NCBI RefSeq assembly: GCF_002093115.1
Contig: NZ_NAAD01000010.1
Location: 62,001-126,000 of the forward strand
Origin: Geothermobacter hydrogeniphilus
GTDB taxonomy: Bacteria > Desulfobacterota > Desulfuromonadia > Desulfuromonadales > Geothermobacteraceae
DNA length: 64,000 nucleotides
Direction of reading: 5' to 3'
Below are positions 27,190 to 35,833 of the stretch, in pieces. A program made the translations under genes and the position numbers. The notes under the pieces are model-generated. The model searched no databases. It had not been told where the DNA came from and saw only the letters and a program-made list of their open reading frames with translations. Numbering within the stretch: the stretch's first letter is position 1; every line of letters begins with the position of its first letter.

Positions 27190-27690
27190 TCATCGCTGTT
27201 TACGACGAAAAAGATCGGTTTTGAGGCTCGAAACCCGGTCAAGAAAGAGATAACCGTCGAGATGATCGATTTCATGCTGAATCGCCACCGCCTCAAAACC
27301 GCCCGCCCGAATCACTCTCCCGGTGCCACCCCGGTCATGGAACTGCACCAAAACTTCTTCGGCACGGGTCACGTTGCCGGTGTAGTCGGGGACGCTCATG
27401 CACCCTTCACGCATGGTCATGGATCCTTCCCGCTCAAGAATCTCGGGATTCACCATCACCAGGCAGCCATGGTTGTTCTTCCGACCCAGCTTGCTGCCGG
27501 AGACATCAACCACCACCACCCGCAGGGGCACCCCGATCTGCGGTGCGGCCACACCGACCGAATGACCTGCTTCGTACATAGTGTCAAGCAGATCCTGAAT
27601 CAGGGGCCCAAGGTCCTGGCCTTCAGGAACCGTGTCACAGACCATTTTCAGCCGCGGATCGGGATAAAGCAGGATATCGCGAACCGCCAT
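27190..27690 (-). CDS. def: Peptide deformylase
   Basis: Metalloenzyme of 166 residues that removes the N-formyl group from new proteins. The three family motifs are visible: GVAAPQIGVP (motif 1), EGCMSVPD (motif 2, Cys metal ligand) and QHEIDHLDGYLFLDR (motif 3, HExxH with both His ligands and the catalytic Glu). In motif 2 the usual EGCLS is EGCMS. It starts 3 bp after the stop of the ACT-domain gene, so the two are co-transcribed. No fmt gene is adjacent. Confidence 0.95.
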   Translation of the reverse strand: MAVRDILLYPDPRLKMVCDTVPEGQDLGPLIQDLLDTMYEAGHSVGVAAPQIGVPLRVVVVDVSGSKLGRKNNHGCLVMVNPEILEREGSMTMREGCMSVPDYTGNVTRAEEVLVQFHDRGGTGRVIRAGGFEAVAIQHEIDHLDGYLFLDRVSSLKTDLFRRKQR

Positions 27691-27693
27691 CGG

Positions 27694-28233
27694 TTACAGC
27701 TCCACCGGGTTGATGGCGCGAACCGAAATATCAACCTGCAGTTCCCCGGCAACTGCGGCCATCGCCTGCTCAAGGTCCTTGACCGACATTCCAGCCGGCA
27801 GCATCGCTTCCAGCATCATGACATACACCGGCCGCTGTTCGCTGCCGATCAGCTTGGTATTGAGATCAGTGATATTGATCTCGCGCTCACCGAGTTCGCG
27901 GGCGACCCGGTATACGATGCCCGGCTTGTCCGAACCATACACCGAAACCATGCACAGCTCACCCTGAAGATGCAGCCGGATCTCCCCCCCCGGCCGAAGC
28001 GTCCGCAGGAAAACCGAGAGGTTTTCCTCTTCGAGGGGGGCGAAATAGTGCAGCAGATCCTCACCGCTTTCTTCTTCCGGCTGGGAGATGATCAACAGCA
28101 TGGCAAACTGACCGCCGAGGATCGAGCAGCTTGAGTCGGCGATATTGCACCCCCGGCGATAGAGGATTTCGGTCACCCGGGAAACGATGCCGGGGTGGTC
28201 ACGACCAATGATGGTCAAGGCGTAATGATTCAT
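27694..28233 (-). CDS. ACT-domain protein, glycine cleavage system repressor (GcvR) type
   Basis: Cytoplasmic protein of 179 residues built from two ACT domains: YALTIIGRDHPGIVSRVTEILYRRGCNIADSSCSILGGQFAMLLIIS at the N-terminus and LCMVSVYGSDKPGIVYRVARELGEREINITDLNTKLIG in the second half. This is the layout of GcvR-like regulators, which sense amino acids. Direct evidence for control of glycine cleavage is lacking. The ATG at 28233 follows GGAGGG. It lies directly upstream of def on the same strand. Confidence 0.85.
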   Translation of the reverse strand: MNHYALTIIGRDHPGIVSRVTEILYRRGCNIADSSCSILGGQFAMLLIISQPEEESGEDLLHYFAPLEEENLSVFLRTLRPGGEIRLHLQGELCMVSVYGSDKPGIVYRVARELGEREINITDLNTKLIGSEQRPVYVMMLEAMLPAGMSVKDLEQAMAAVAGELQVDISVRAINPVEL

Positions 28234-28540
28234 GAAGCGTCCCTCCTGGGTGGCCGCAAACCGAAACAACGGAGTCCGGCACCGTTTGTGACGGGGGTAC
28301 GAGGACGTCCCGGGATATCCCGAAGCCGGCCATCACCCCCGCGACTTTGTTTTGATCCTTTCCTTTTAACACGCACTGCCCGGGATTTCCAGCCTCCGGC
28401 AATCGTGCCCGGACAGGAATGTACAACCGCCCCGCTGAGCGGATATCGCCCCCTGCGAAAAAGGAAGGAACCGCCGGGAACCGGCAGCGGATCTGTTGTT
28501 CCGAAGGGAACGATGAGGGTGAACAGCCGACGGCTGTTTC
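28234..28540. other. Intergenic region with no recognised feature
   Basis: About 307 bp between the ACT-domain gene and the repeat at 28541. Apart from a short hairpin next to the repeat (GAACAGCC, GAC, GGCTGTT at 28521-28538) I see nothing supportable. The promoter for the ACT-domain/def pair is expected here. Confidence 0.4.
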
Positions 28541-28702
28541 CCTGAATCAGTGGATTCATGTCGGATGAGGCGTGTAAGTGCCTGGCCTGAATGCGGTTTT
28601 CAAAAATCTCGGGCGCACTCACAGGGTCGCCGGTGTTTTTTGGGAACTGCAGGCAGGTTCATCACTTGCGCGACTCGCCGGCAATGAATTCACGGATTCA
28701 GG
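28541..28702. repeat. CCTGAATCAGTG inverted-repeat element, full copy
   Basis: 162 bp with ends CCTGAATCAGTGGATTCATG and ATGAATTCACGGATTCAGG. Flanks GTTTC and GTGTC agree at four of five bases. The right flank overlaps the stop codon of the minus-strand gene at 28706. Confidence 0.85.
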
Positions 28703-28705
28703 GTG

Positions 28706-29167
28706 TCAACTGAGATGAACCGGATTGGAAAACTCTCGGACAACAACAGTGGCGGCCGAGCATTCAGGCAGACTGAATCCCATCTGATTTTCGAAATGGA
28801 CCGAGGCCGACCACTTGATCCGGGTCGGATAGGCGGGAGCACGCCAGGGAAAGGAGATGCAGCAGTGGCCGTCATCGGCGTCAAGTTCGAAGGGGGCGTC
28901 GAATTCGTAACTGACGCCGCGGGCGGTTTCATCACCCCTGAGTAACAGGGTCCCCCGCGCCGGGCGCGAAGAAAAGTTGTTGACATGGACACAGAGATCC
29001 TGCCGGGAACGAACCACCAGCACTTCGGGAGCGTCAAGCCGCAACACGCTGGAGTTTTCCCGCGCGGTCCGCTGCTCTTCGCAACTGGCCCGGCGGACAT
29101 TGCTGTCAATCAGCTTGCCCGCCAATGCGCCCTTGAGATATTCACCCAGCTGGTGTTCACGATCCAT
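28706..29167 (-). CDS. Hypothetical protein
   Basis: Protein of 153 residues with a convincing ATG behind GAGGAGG. No family is recognised. The first 45 residues look helical (MDREHQLGEYLKGALAGKLIDSNVRRASCEEQRTARENSS); the rest is rich in beta-prone segments (VLRLDAPEVLVVRSRQDLCVHVNNFSSRPARGTLLLRGDETARGVSYEFDAPFELDADDGHCCISFPWRAP) and could be a small beta-barrel or sandwich, possibly PilZ-like, although no RxxxR...D/NxSxxG motif is present. There are no membrane helices. A repeat insertion abuts its stop codon. Confidence 0.7.
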   Translation of the reverse strand: MDREHQLGEYLKGALAGKLIDSNVRRASCEEQRTARENSSVLRLDAPEVLVVRSRQDLCVHVNNFSSRPARGTLLLRGDETARGVSYEFDAPFELDADDGHCCISFPWRAPAYPTRIKWSASVHFENQMGFSLPECSAATVVVREFSNPVHLS

Positions 29168-29401
29168 GCGGCCCCTCCTCGGGGAGGACTGGAAATAGTG
29201 CCATAACAGCCGATTTTGCACTAAATAAGCCAATTCGGCGGCAGGCCGCAAAAAACACTGAAGATCCCTCAGGTCGCGGCAGAATCCCCGGGGGCAGGAC
29301 CGCCGACGGCAGGGACGTCGCTCTTCAGGTTGGTGATTTAACGGTACCGGATCAAGGCATTTTACTGACCGGCACCCTGCTGCTCCATTGTCGATGAGAA
29401 T

Positions 29402-30271
29402 TCAAACCAGATAATCAGCAAGCAGCGCCGCCAGAACCAGCAACATGAAGAGATTCAACCGCATGAAAAACGGTGCCAGGCTGCCCCTCCGGGCCTGGCG
29501 CCAGAATCCATAGATCAGCCAGCTGCCGAGCGCCGGCAGCAACAGCCTGCCGGACAATCCCGACGTACCACCGCAAGCGGCCATCGCCAGGGCGGCGAAA
29601 GCGGCCGCCAGCGTCCAGGCCGAAATCACCCGCAGCACGCCCCTCTCGCTCAACCCGGCGGCAAAAACCGGCAGACCGGCGCGGGCGTAGTCGTCACGAT
29701 ACCTGAGCGCCAGCAACATGAAATGGGGAACCTGCCAGACAGCCAGCAGTCCGGACAACAGCAGCACCCGGCGGTCCAGCAGACCGCCCCCGGCTGAAAC
29801 CCAGCCAATCAGCGGCGGCAGGGCGCCGCACAGGGCGCCGGGCAAAACCGCCAGGGACGTCAGGCGCTTGAGAGGTGTGTAGACTGCATTGTACCAAACC
29901 ACCGCCAGCAGGCCGAGCCCCAGGGCGACCGGGCTGCCCGCAAGCAGCAGCAAGCCCGGCAGCAGCAAGCCGGCACAGAGCCGCAGGGCCGCGGGCACGG
30001 ACAACCTGCCGGTGGCCAGCGGCCGGTCACGGGTTCGTTCCATCCGCGCGTCGAGACCCCGCTCCTGGACCTGATTGAGCAATGTACCGGCGACAGTGAG
30101 CAGGCCGACGGCAAGGACCGCCTGCAGCACCGTCCACGAGGATGCGCTTCCCGGGGCCAGCACCGCGCCGGTCAGGGTCGAGGCACAGACCATCAGCAGC
30201 AGTCGCGGCCGCAACAGCAACCGCCATTCGGCAAGAGAGAGATGACCGTTGTTGCTCGTTTTCCTGTTCAT
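29402..30271 (-). CDS. ctaB: Protohaem IX farnesyltransferase
   Basis: UbiA-family membrane prenyltransferase of 289 residues that makes haem O for the oxidase. Eight or nine hydrophobic helices are visible. The first catalytic motif NQVQERGLDARMERTRDRPLATGRL contains the DxxxD-type metal site, followed by WYNAVYTPLKRLTSLAVLPGALCGALPPLIGW and the second Asp motif YRDDYARAGLPVF. The ATG at 30271 was preferred to an in-frame TTG five codons upstream, which overlaps a weak GGGG. It is the last gene of the sco-cox operon, 19 bp after coxB. Confidence 0.92.
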   Translation of the reverse strand: MNRKTSNNGHLSLAEWRLLLRPRLLLMVCASTLTGAVLAPGSASSWTVLQAVLAVGLLTVAGTLLNQVQERGLDARMERTRDRPLATGRLSVPAALRLCAGLLLPGLLLLAGSPVALGLGLLAVVWYNAVYTPLKRLTSLAVLPGALCGALPPLIGWVSAGGGLLDRRVLLLSGLLAVWQVPHFMLLALRYRDDYARAGLPVFAAGLSERGVLRVISAWTLAAAFAALAMAACGGTSGLSGRLLLPALGSWLIYGFWRQARRGSLAPFFMRLNLFMLLVLAALLADYLV

Positions 30272-30290
30272 GCGATCCCCATGCAAGGGG

Positions 30291-31523
30291 TTACTCTGTG
30301 AGCCCTTCCAGCCATTCGAGAATCGCCTCGACCTCTTCGGGCCGCAGTTGCGGATAGGGAGGCATCACGGGCGGATAGCCTTCCACCACGTCGGCGGTCG
30401 GCTTCCGGATCGCGCGGGTCAGGTACGCCTCGTCGGCGATCAGGGTCCGACCTCCCTCCAGCCTGCGTTCACGACCGAAGAGCCCCTTGAAGCTCGGTCC
30501 GACCTTGCGGCTGCCGTCGAGCGAGTGACAGCCGAGGCAACCCTGCCTACGGGCGAGACCCGCCCCATCGAGGCCTGCTTCAGACTCTGCGCTTTCTCCG
30601 TTTTTCACGGGTTGTCCGATCCGCAGCAGGTAATCGATCATCTCTTCCACCTCCGGTCCGGTAATCTGGCCTGCATAGGAGGGCATGACCGGCGGGTAAC
30701 CCTTGACCACTGCCACCCCCGGAGCGATCAACGATCGCCTGATGTAATCCCGATCACTGGTGATGACCCGCTCTTCACCATCTGCAATAACAGTCACCTG
30801 GCGACCGCCAAGCCCCTTGAAACTCGGGCCGACCAGGTTCGAACCGTCGAGGCTGTGACAACCGAGACAACCGTATCGGGCCAGCAGCGAGCGTCCTTTC
30901 TCCGTATTCTGAGAACCGCTCATACCAGCCAGCCACTCTTCGAATTCAGCCGGTGGCACCGCCTCCACGGTGGTATGCATGTCGGCGTGACCGACCCCGC
31001 AGTACTCGGCACAGAAAATGTCGTAGGAGCCCTGCTCATCGGCGACAAACCAGACATAGTTTTCCATGCCCGGCACGGTGTCGCGCTTGATGCGGAAGGC
31101 CGGGACGAAGAAGGCATGCAGCACATCCTTTGAGAGCAGCCTGACCTTGACCGGCCTGCCAACCGGAACATACAGCCGATCACTGTGCCTGCCGTTCGCA
31201 TATTCAAAATCCCAGGACCACATCCGTGCCGTGGCCGTGACCTCCATGGCGTCCGGAGGAACCTGGCGCAGGGCCAGGTAACCGGCCCAGCCGTAGTAGA
31301 ACATCGCCAGAACGATGATGGTCGGCACCACGATCCAGATGACTTCAAGGGTCAGATTACCGTCGCACTGCGAAGTCGGTTCCGGGCAGCGTGAACGCCG
31401 GTAACGGATGACGAACCAGATCATGGTCGCAGTGATGGCCAACAGGATCACCCCGGAAATCCCGAGAATAAACCAGAAGACGGGATCAACAGCGTCCTGA
31501 GTCGTGATCAGTGCCGGATTCAC
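30291..31523 (-). CDS. coxB: Cytochrome c oxidase subunit II with two C-terminal cytochrome c domains
   Basis: Membrane-anchored subunit of 410 residues, GTG start behind AAGGAA. Two N-terminal helices (about 15-38 and 62-85) lead to a cupredoxin domain with a complete CuA site: H in VLHAFFVPAF and the C-x-E-x3-C-x3-H-x2-M set in FCAEYCGVGHADM. Two consecutive haem c domains follow, each with CLGCHSLDGS and a distal Met in YPPVMP. Known caa3 oxidases normally carry one such domain. The two domains are very alike and look like an internal duplication. It receives electrons from soluble cytochrome c and passes them to subunit I. Confidence 0.94.
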   Translation of the reverse strand: MNPALITTQDAVDPVFWFILGISGVILLAITATMIWFVIRYRRSRCPEPTSQCDGNLTLEVIWIVVPTIIVLAMFYYGWAGYLALRQVPPDAMEVTATARMWSWDFEYANGRHSDRLYVPVGRPVKVRLLSKDVLHAFFVPAFRIKRDTVPGMENYVWFVADEQGSYDIFCAEYCGVGHADMHTTVEAVPPAEFEEWLAGMSGSQNTEKGRSLLARYGCLGCHSLDGSNLVGPSFKGLGGRQVTVIADGEERVITSDRDYIRRSLIAPGVAVVKGYPPVMPSYAGQITGPEVEEMIDYLLRIGQPVKNGESAESEAGLDGAGLARRQGCLGCHSLDGSRKVGPSFKGLFGRERRLEGGRTLIADEAYLTRAIRKPTADVVEGYPPVMPPYPQLRPEEVEAILEWLEGLTE

Positions 31524-31646
31524 GTTGCGCGTTCCTTTGCTCTTAAAGTATCCCTTTAGGGGTCAACGGGCGGCATTCACCACTTTCTCCTGGCGAAATC
31601 CGTAATCAGGCCCGGGGTCATCCGGACGATCTTCCCCTGCCCCGGC

Positions 31647-31812
31647 TAGTACCCTGTAACTCATAGGATTTCGTCATATTGCGCCGGGATTTTCCGTGTC
31701 GACAAGGCGCGCTTTCCACTGCATAGCCGTAGCTATGAAGCGGTGAAGCGCAACGCAGCTGACGCGGAAAATAACCAGCAAGATGCGAAAGATTATGGGT
31801 TACATGGTACTA
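31647..31812. repeat. Core-hairpin repeat inserted between coxD and coxB
   Basis: Ends TAGTACCCTGTAACTCATA and TATGGGTTACATGGTACTA are inverted repeats with two mismatches. Inner arms ATTTTCCGTGTCGAC and GCTGACGCGGAAAAT enclose the core (AAGGCGCGC, ATAGCCGTAGCTAT, GCGCAACGC). The last three bases, CTA, are the complement of the coxD stop codon TAG. Confidence 0.82.
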
Positions 31813-32106
31813 ACGATACATCACATCAAAGAAGGTGAAGCCGATAAACGTCGCCAGGGTGATCAGGGCGATCATCAAAAACAGCTTGAACAGCCGGTTC
31901 TCGTACTTCATGTGCATAAAGAAGGAAATCACCAGCACCGACTTGCTGCAGGCGATCCCGAGGGCGGCCCATATATTCAGCATACCGAGATCAATGCGCG
32001 AAACCGCCACCGTCAGGATCGTCAGGGTCAGCAGTGCCGCCCAGACGATCACCAGGGTCGCATAGGGAACAATATGTCCCTTGTCGCCATCCGTCTCATC
32101 TCTCAT
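31810..32106 (-). CDS. coxD: Cytochrome c oxidase subunit IV
   Basis: Small membrane protein of 98 residues with three hydrophobic helices (YATLVIVWAALLTLTILTVAV, MLNIWAALGIACSKSVLVISFFMHM, LFLMIALITLATFIGFTFF) and the prokaryotic subunit IV signature SKSVLVISFFMHMKYE. It stabilises the oxidase complex. The initiation region is made of a seven-base tandem repeat, so several ATG codons occur 7 bp apart; only the one at 32106 opens the coding frame. Its TAG stop falls in the end of a repeat element. Confidence 0.9.
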   Translation of the reverse strand: MRDETDGDKGHIVPYATLVIVWAALLTLTILTVAVSRIDLGMLNIWAALGIACSKSVLVISFFMHMKYENRLFKLFLMIALITLATFIGFTFFDVMYR

Positions 32107-32132
32107 CTCTCATCTCTCATCTCTCATCTCTC
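32098..32132. repeat. Heptanucleotide tandem repeat at the coxD start
   Basis: Five perfect copies of ATCTCTC (GAGAGAT on the minus strand). Each unit supplies a GAGAG ribosome-binding-like stretch and an ATG for the minus strand. The coxD start codon uses the innermost full unit. Confidence 0.9.
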
Positions 32133-32144
32133 TCCGTCCCGGTC

Positions 32145-32768
32145 CTACAGAATCAGGTAATAAAGAGGGAAGATAAAAATCCAGATCAGGTCAACCAGGT
32201 GCCAGTAGAGCCCGGCATTCTCCAGGGTCACGTAATCGTCCGGATTGACCTTGCCTTTTTTGATCAGAATCAGCACCCAGATCATAACAAACATGCCGAC
32301 CAGGACATGGATACCGTGCAGACCGGTTGAAAGGTAATAGATATTGAAAAAAACCTGCTCGCCGCCCGGCATTTCCTTCAAATGCTCCGAACTGGGATAG
32401 ATGCCGTGCTGGATTTTGGCGCTCCACTCGAAAAATTTGTTGACCAGGAACCAGAGCGCCATGATGACGGTCACCCCGACCAGGTTCGCCGCCTGTTTCA
32501 CCCGGCCGCGCTGCAGGGCGGTAATCGCCATCGCCACGCTCAGGCTGCTGGTCAGCAGCACCAGGGTGTTACCGCCGCCGAACCAGACATTGAGCTGATC
32601 GCCGCCGAGTTTGAAACCTTCGGGATAGCGTTGCAGGTAGACCGCGTAGAGGATGAAAAGCCCGCCGAACAGCAACACCTCGGTAAACAGAAACAGCCAC
32701 ATGCCGAGCTTGGCGCCGAGATAATCCTTCGGATGGGCGGCATGGTTCTCGGGCGTCGAATCGTTCAT
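32145..32768 (-). CDS. coxC: Cytochrome c oxidase subunit III
   Basis: Membrane protein of 207 residues with about five helices. Family features are KLGMWLFLFTEVLLFGGLFILYAVY near the start, the central LVLLTSSLSVAMAI and the C-terminal STGLHGIHVLVGMFVMIWVLILIKKG...YWHLVDLIWIFIFPLYYLIL. The TGLHxxHVxxG and YWHxVDxxW motifs are characteristic. Its ATG directly abuts the coxA stop codon, so the pair is translationally linked. Confidence 0.95.
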   Translation of the reverse strand: MNDSTPENHAAHPKDYLGAKLGMWLFLFTEVLLFGGLFILYAVYLQRYPEGFKLGGDQLNVWFGGGNTLVLLTSSLSVAMAITALQRGRVKQAANLVGVTVIMALWFLVNKFFEWSAKIQHGIYPSSEHLKEMPGGEQVFFNIYYLSTGLHGIHVLVGMFVMIWVLILIKKGKVNPDDYVTLENAGLYWHLVDLIWIFIFPLYYLIL

Positions 32769-34391
32769 CTACAGTCCCGCTTTCTTGAAGTCATAGGGTC
32801 CGTGAGTCACTTCCGGTTCGGTGACAAAATTTTCCAGCGGTGGCGGCGACGAAGTCTGCCATTCGAGGCTTGCCCCGCCCCAGGGGTTGTCACCGGCCGC
32901 CTCACCCTTGAACAGGCCGCGGAAGATATTGACGAAGGTGATGATCAATCCGCACGCCAGGATCCAGGAGCCGATGGTCGCCAGCTGGTTCCAGAAGGTG
33001 AATTTCGGCAGGTAGTCATAGTAGCGACGCGGCATCCCCTCCATGCCGACAATCATCATCGACATGTAAAGGACGATGAAGCCGAAGGTCATCAGCGCCC
33101 ACCCCCAGACCGCCGCCTTCTTGTTGTACATCCGGCCATAGATTTTCGGCAGCCAGTAGTGCATGGCGGCAAAATAGGCAAAGCCGGTGCCGCCGAACAT
33201 CACGAAATGGAAGTGACCGACGACGAAATAGGTGTCGTGAACATGCACATCGGTCGCTGCCGCCCCGAGAACCAGGCCTGTCAGCCCGCCGATAGAGAAG
33301 AGGAAGATGAACGACAGGGCGAACAGCAACGGCGGATCAAGGGAGATCGATCCCTTGTAAAGCGTCGCCACCCAGTTGAAGACCTTGACCGCCGAGGGAA
33401 TCGCCACCAGAAAGGTCAACAGCGAAAAAACCAGCACCGCGGTGTCGGACATGCCGCTGGTGGTCATGTGGTGCGCCCAGACCACCGAACCGGCGCCGGC
33501 AATCGCCAGCGAGGAGATGGCGATCGCCTTGTAGCCGAACACCGGCTTGCGGGCAAAGACCGGGATGATGTCGGTAATCACCCCCATCCCCGGCAGAATC
33601 ATGATATAGACCGCCGGGTGGGAATAGATCCAGAACAGGTGCTGGTACATGATCGGGTCACCGCCGCGGGTCGGATCGAACAGCCCGCTGCCGACAACCC
33701 GTTCGGCGAAAATCAGCAGCACGGTGATACCGAGCACCGGGGTCGCCAGCACCTGCACCCAGGCGGTGGCGTAGAGCGACCAGGTGAACAGCGGGATACG
33801 CCACCAGGTCATCCCCGGAGCCCGCATGCGGTGAATGGTGACCAGGAAATTGAGGCCGGTCAGGATCCCGGAAAAACCGATGATGAACACCGCCACCGTC
33901 GCCAGCGAAACGTTGGTGGTGGTCCGCACCGAAAAGGGCACGTAAAAGGTCCAGCCGGTATCCGGCGCCCCGCCGGCGGTGAACAGCGAAGTCAGCGCCA
34001 GAATCGCGCCGATGGCGTAGAGCCACCAGGAAAGCAGGTTCAGGCGTGGAAAAGCGACATCCTCGGCACCGATCTGGATCGGCATCACCAGGTTGCCGAA
34101 AGCCGCCGGAATCCCCGGAATGATGAACAGAAAAATCATCACCACCCCGTGCAGGGTAAAGAGCGCGTTGTACTGTTGCGGGGTGAAAAAATCAGCCCCC
34201 GGAGCGAAAAGCTCCAGCCGCAGAGCCAGTCCGAGCAGCGCTCCGACACAGAAAAAGAGCAGAGTCGAATAGAAGTAGAGCAGTCCGATCCGTTTGTGAT
34301 CCGTGGAAAAGACCCACGCACCGATGCCGCGCCGCCCTCCCGGGGCCTCCCAGAAGCCGCGCGGCTGGGAAGATGAAGCCGTCTGATTCAT
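32769..34391 (-). CDS. coxA: Cytochrome c oxidase subunit I
   Basis: Catalytic haem-copper subunit of 540 residues with about twelve helices. Visible are the haem a His region (LFTLHGVVMIFLFIIP), the CuB/Tyr region FWIYSHPAVYIMILPGMGVITDIIPVFARK with the cross-linking HPEVY-type site here as HPAVY, the two His of WAHHMTTSG, and the haem a3/a His pair in VHDTYFVVGHFHFVMFGG. The change of Glu to Ala in HPAVY removes the family's usual proton-channel Glu at this position, as in type A2 and B enzymes. The ATG at 34391 has GAGGGAT upstream. Second gene of the operon after sco. Confidence 0.95.
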   Translation of the reverse strand: MNQTASSSQPRGFWEAPGGRRGIGAWVFSTDHKRIGLLYFYSTLLFFCVGALLGLALRLELFAPGADFFTPQQYNALFTLHGVVMIFLFIIPGIPAAFGNLVMPIQIGAEDVAFPRLNLLSWWLYAIGAILALTSLFTAGGAPDTGWTFYVPFSVRTTTNVSLATVAVFIIGFSGILTGLNFLVTIHRMRAPGMTWWRIPLFTWSLYATAWVQVLATPVLGITVLLIFAERVVGSGLFDPTRGGDPIMYQHLFWIYSHPAVYIMILPGMGVITDIIPVFARKPVFGYKAIAISSLAIAGAGSVVWAHHMTTSGMSDTAVLVFSLLTFLVAIPSAVKVFNWVATLYKGSISLDPPLLFALSFIFLFSIGGLTGLVLGAAATDVHVHDTYFVVGHFHFVMFGGTGFAYFAAMHYWLPKIYGRMYNKKAAVWGWALMTFGFIVLYMSMMIVGMEGMPRRYYDYLPKFTFWNQLATIGSWILACGLIITFVNIFRGLFKGEAAGDNPWGGASLEWQTSSPPPLENFVTEPEVTHGPYDFKKAGL

Positions 34392-34398
34392 AGATCCC

Positions 34399-35202
34399 TC
34401 AGGGTTTCCTGCGCCGTTTGCGCCCACCGAATACCAGCACGGCAAACAGGCCGACGGCACTGAGCGTCACGACGATGCCGGTAACACGCAGGATATTGAA
34501 AACATAGCCCCGCTGCTCGGGGTCGTAGCTGTAGCAGAAACTGGCCAGGCGACTGATGGTGCTGCCGAGCCTGCCATCAGAGGCTTCCATCAGGGAAAGC
34601 GTCAGATCGGTCGGCAGAAAGCGGGTGCCCTCCAGGTAGCGGACGATCCGGCCATCCGCTGAGAGGACCGCCACCGCCACCGGGTGGACGAATTCCGCGC
34701 CATCCTGGTAATAACGGTAACCGATGGCGTCGGTCAGGCGGGCAATCGCCTCCCGGCTGCCGGTCAGGAAACTCCAGTTGTCCATCGGAAAACCGCCTTT
34801 CACCGCGGCCCGGTAGATTTTCTTGCTGCCGCGCGCCAGTGCCGGAGTCTCCGTCGGATCGAAACTGAAGGAAATCACCCGGATCCGCGACTTCAGATCT
34901 TCGTTGAGGCGCGGCAGGGTCTGCGCCAGGCCGCTCTGCAGGACGTTGCAGACGTTGCTGCAGCGGAAATAGACCGGGGCCAGCAGGGTCGGACGATCGA
35001 CCAGATCGCCGAGCCGCACCTTGCGACCGAGTTCATCGGTGAATTCCAGGTCCGCCGGGATCCGGTCACCGAGTTTCTCGTCCAACCCGACCTTCGGCGG
35101 CATTTTCGGCGCCACGCCGTCATCCGCCCCCGCGGAGAGACCGGACAACAGCAGACAGACGACAATCAGGCAGCGCAGACCAAGCATAGTAAGGATAAGC
35201 AT
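34399..35202 (-). CDS. SCO1/SenC-family copper chaperone
   Basis: Thioredoxin-fold protein of 267 residues that delivers copper to the CuA site of subunit II. An N-terminal signal or anchor (MLGLRCLIVVCLLLSGLSAGA) is followed by the domain with metal-binding Cys residues in YFRCSNVCNVLQ and the His in AEFVHPVAVAVL. A C-terminal hydrophobic helix (ILRVTGIVVTLSAVGLFAVLVFGG) plus a basic tail would add a second anchor, which is less common. The first gene of the oxidase operon, 7 bp before coxA. The ATG at 35202 was kept because GGGGCACGG precedes it. Confidence 0.9.
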   Translation of the reverse strand: MLILTMLGLRCLIVVCLLLSGLSAGADDGVAPKMPPKVGLDEKLGDRIPADLEFTDELGRKVRLGDLVDRPTLLAPVYFRCSNVCNVLQSGLAQTLPRLNEDLKSRIRVISFSFDPTETPALARGSKKIYRAAVKGGFPMDNWSFLTGSREAIARLTDAIGYRYYQDGAEFVHPVAVAVLSADGRIVRYLEGTRFLPTDLTLSLMEASDGRLGSTISRLASFCYSYDPEQRGYVFNILRVTGIVVTLSAVGLFAVLVFGGRKRRRKP

Positions 35203-35436
35203 ACCGTGCCCCGGTTGATCTGCAACTGCCGGGAATCTTTACCCGAATGACTGTCCATCAACTCTTCCGTCAATTGAAGACTGTTTTTGTTATTTTTTCT
35301 TGCAATCTCCCGCCAGCGTGATAAATCATAGTTCTGAATCGGTAAACTCATCATCCGGCATGAACCTATGCAGATTCAGCACGGAAAATGAGCATCACCG
35401 AAAACCCACATTATCCATCAAGGAGGAACACCCGTC

Positions 35437-35814
35437 ATGAGCGAAGAAAGAAGCCTCTTCTGCCAGGTCAACAAGGCCAAGGACAGCAACAACATGACCG
35501 ACCTGGAGAAGAAACATACCCCGGTGATCAGCGTCCCGGCCGAGATCAGGGCCGGCGAAACCGTCGAGGTGACGGTTGAGGTCGGCAAGCTGCTGGCCCA
35601 TCCCAACGAGCCGGGGCACTTCATCGAGTGGATCGACCTCTACGCCAACTGGGTTTTCCTGGCCCGTATCGACCTGAGCGCGGTCACCACCCAGCCGACC
35701 CTGAAGATTCCGGTCACCATCCCGCACGGCATCGAGAACCTCACCCTGCGTGCCTTTGAACGCTGCAACCTGCACGGCGTCTGGGAAGGTACCGTCGACG
35801 TCAAGGTCGCCTGA
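35437..35814 (+). CDS. Superoxide reductase (neelaredoxin/desulfoferrodoxin iron-centre type)
   Basis: Cytoplasmic protein of 125 residues of the one-iron superoxide reductase family, which reduces superoxide to hydrogen peroxide. The Fe(His)4Cys ligands are visible: H in KKHTPVI, two His in AHPNEPGHFIEWIDLY, and the Cys and His of RCNLHGVWEG. The N-terminal desulforedoxin domain of class I enzymes is absent. AAGGAGG precedes the ATG. It stands alone, divergent from the oxidase operon, and would protect oxygen-sensitive enzymes such as the kor complex. A stable hairpin follows the gene. Confidence 0.93.
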   Translation: MSEERSLFCQVNKAKDSNNMTDLEKKHTPVISVPAEIRAGETVEVTVEVGKLLAHPNEPGHFIEWIDLYANWVFLARIDLSAVTTQPTLKIPVTIPHGIENLTLRAFERCNLHGVWEGTVDVKVA

Positions 35815-35833
35815 ACCCCGGATCGATCACACC

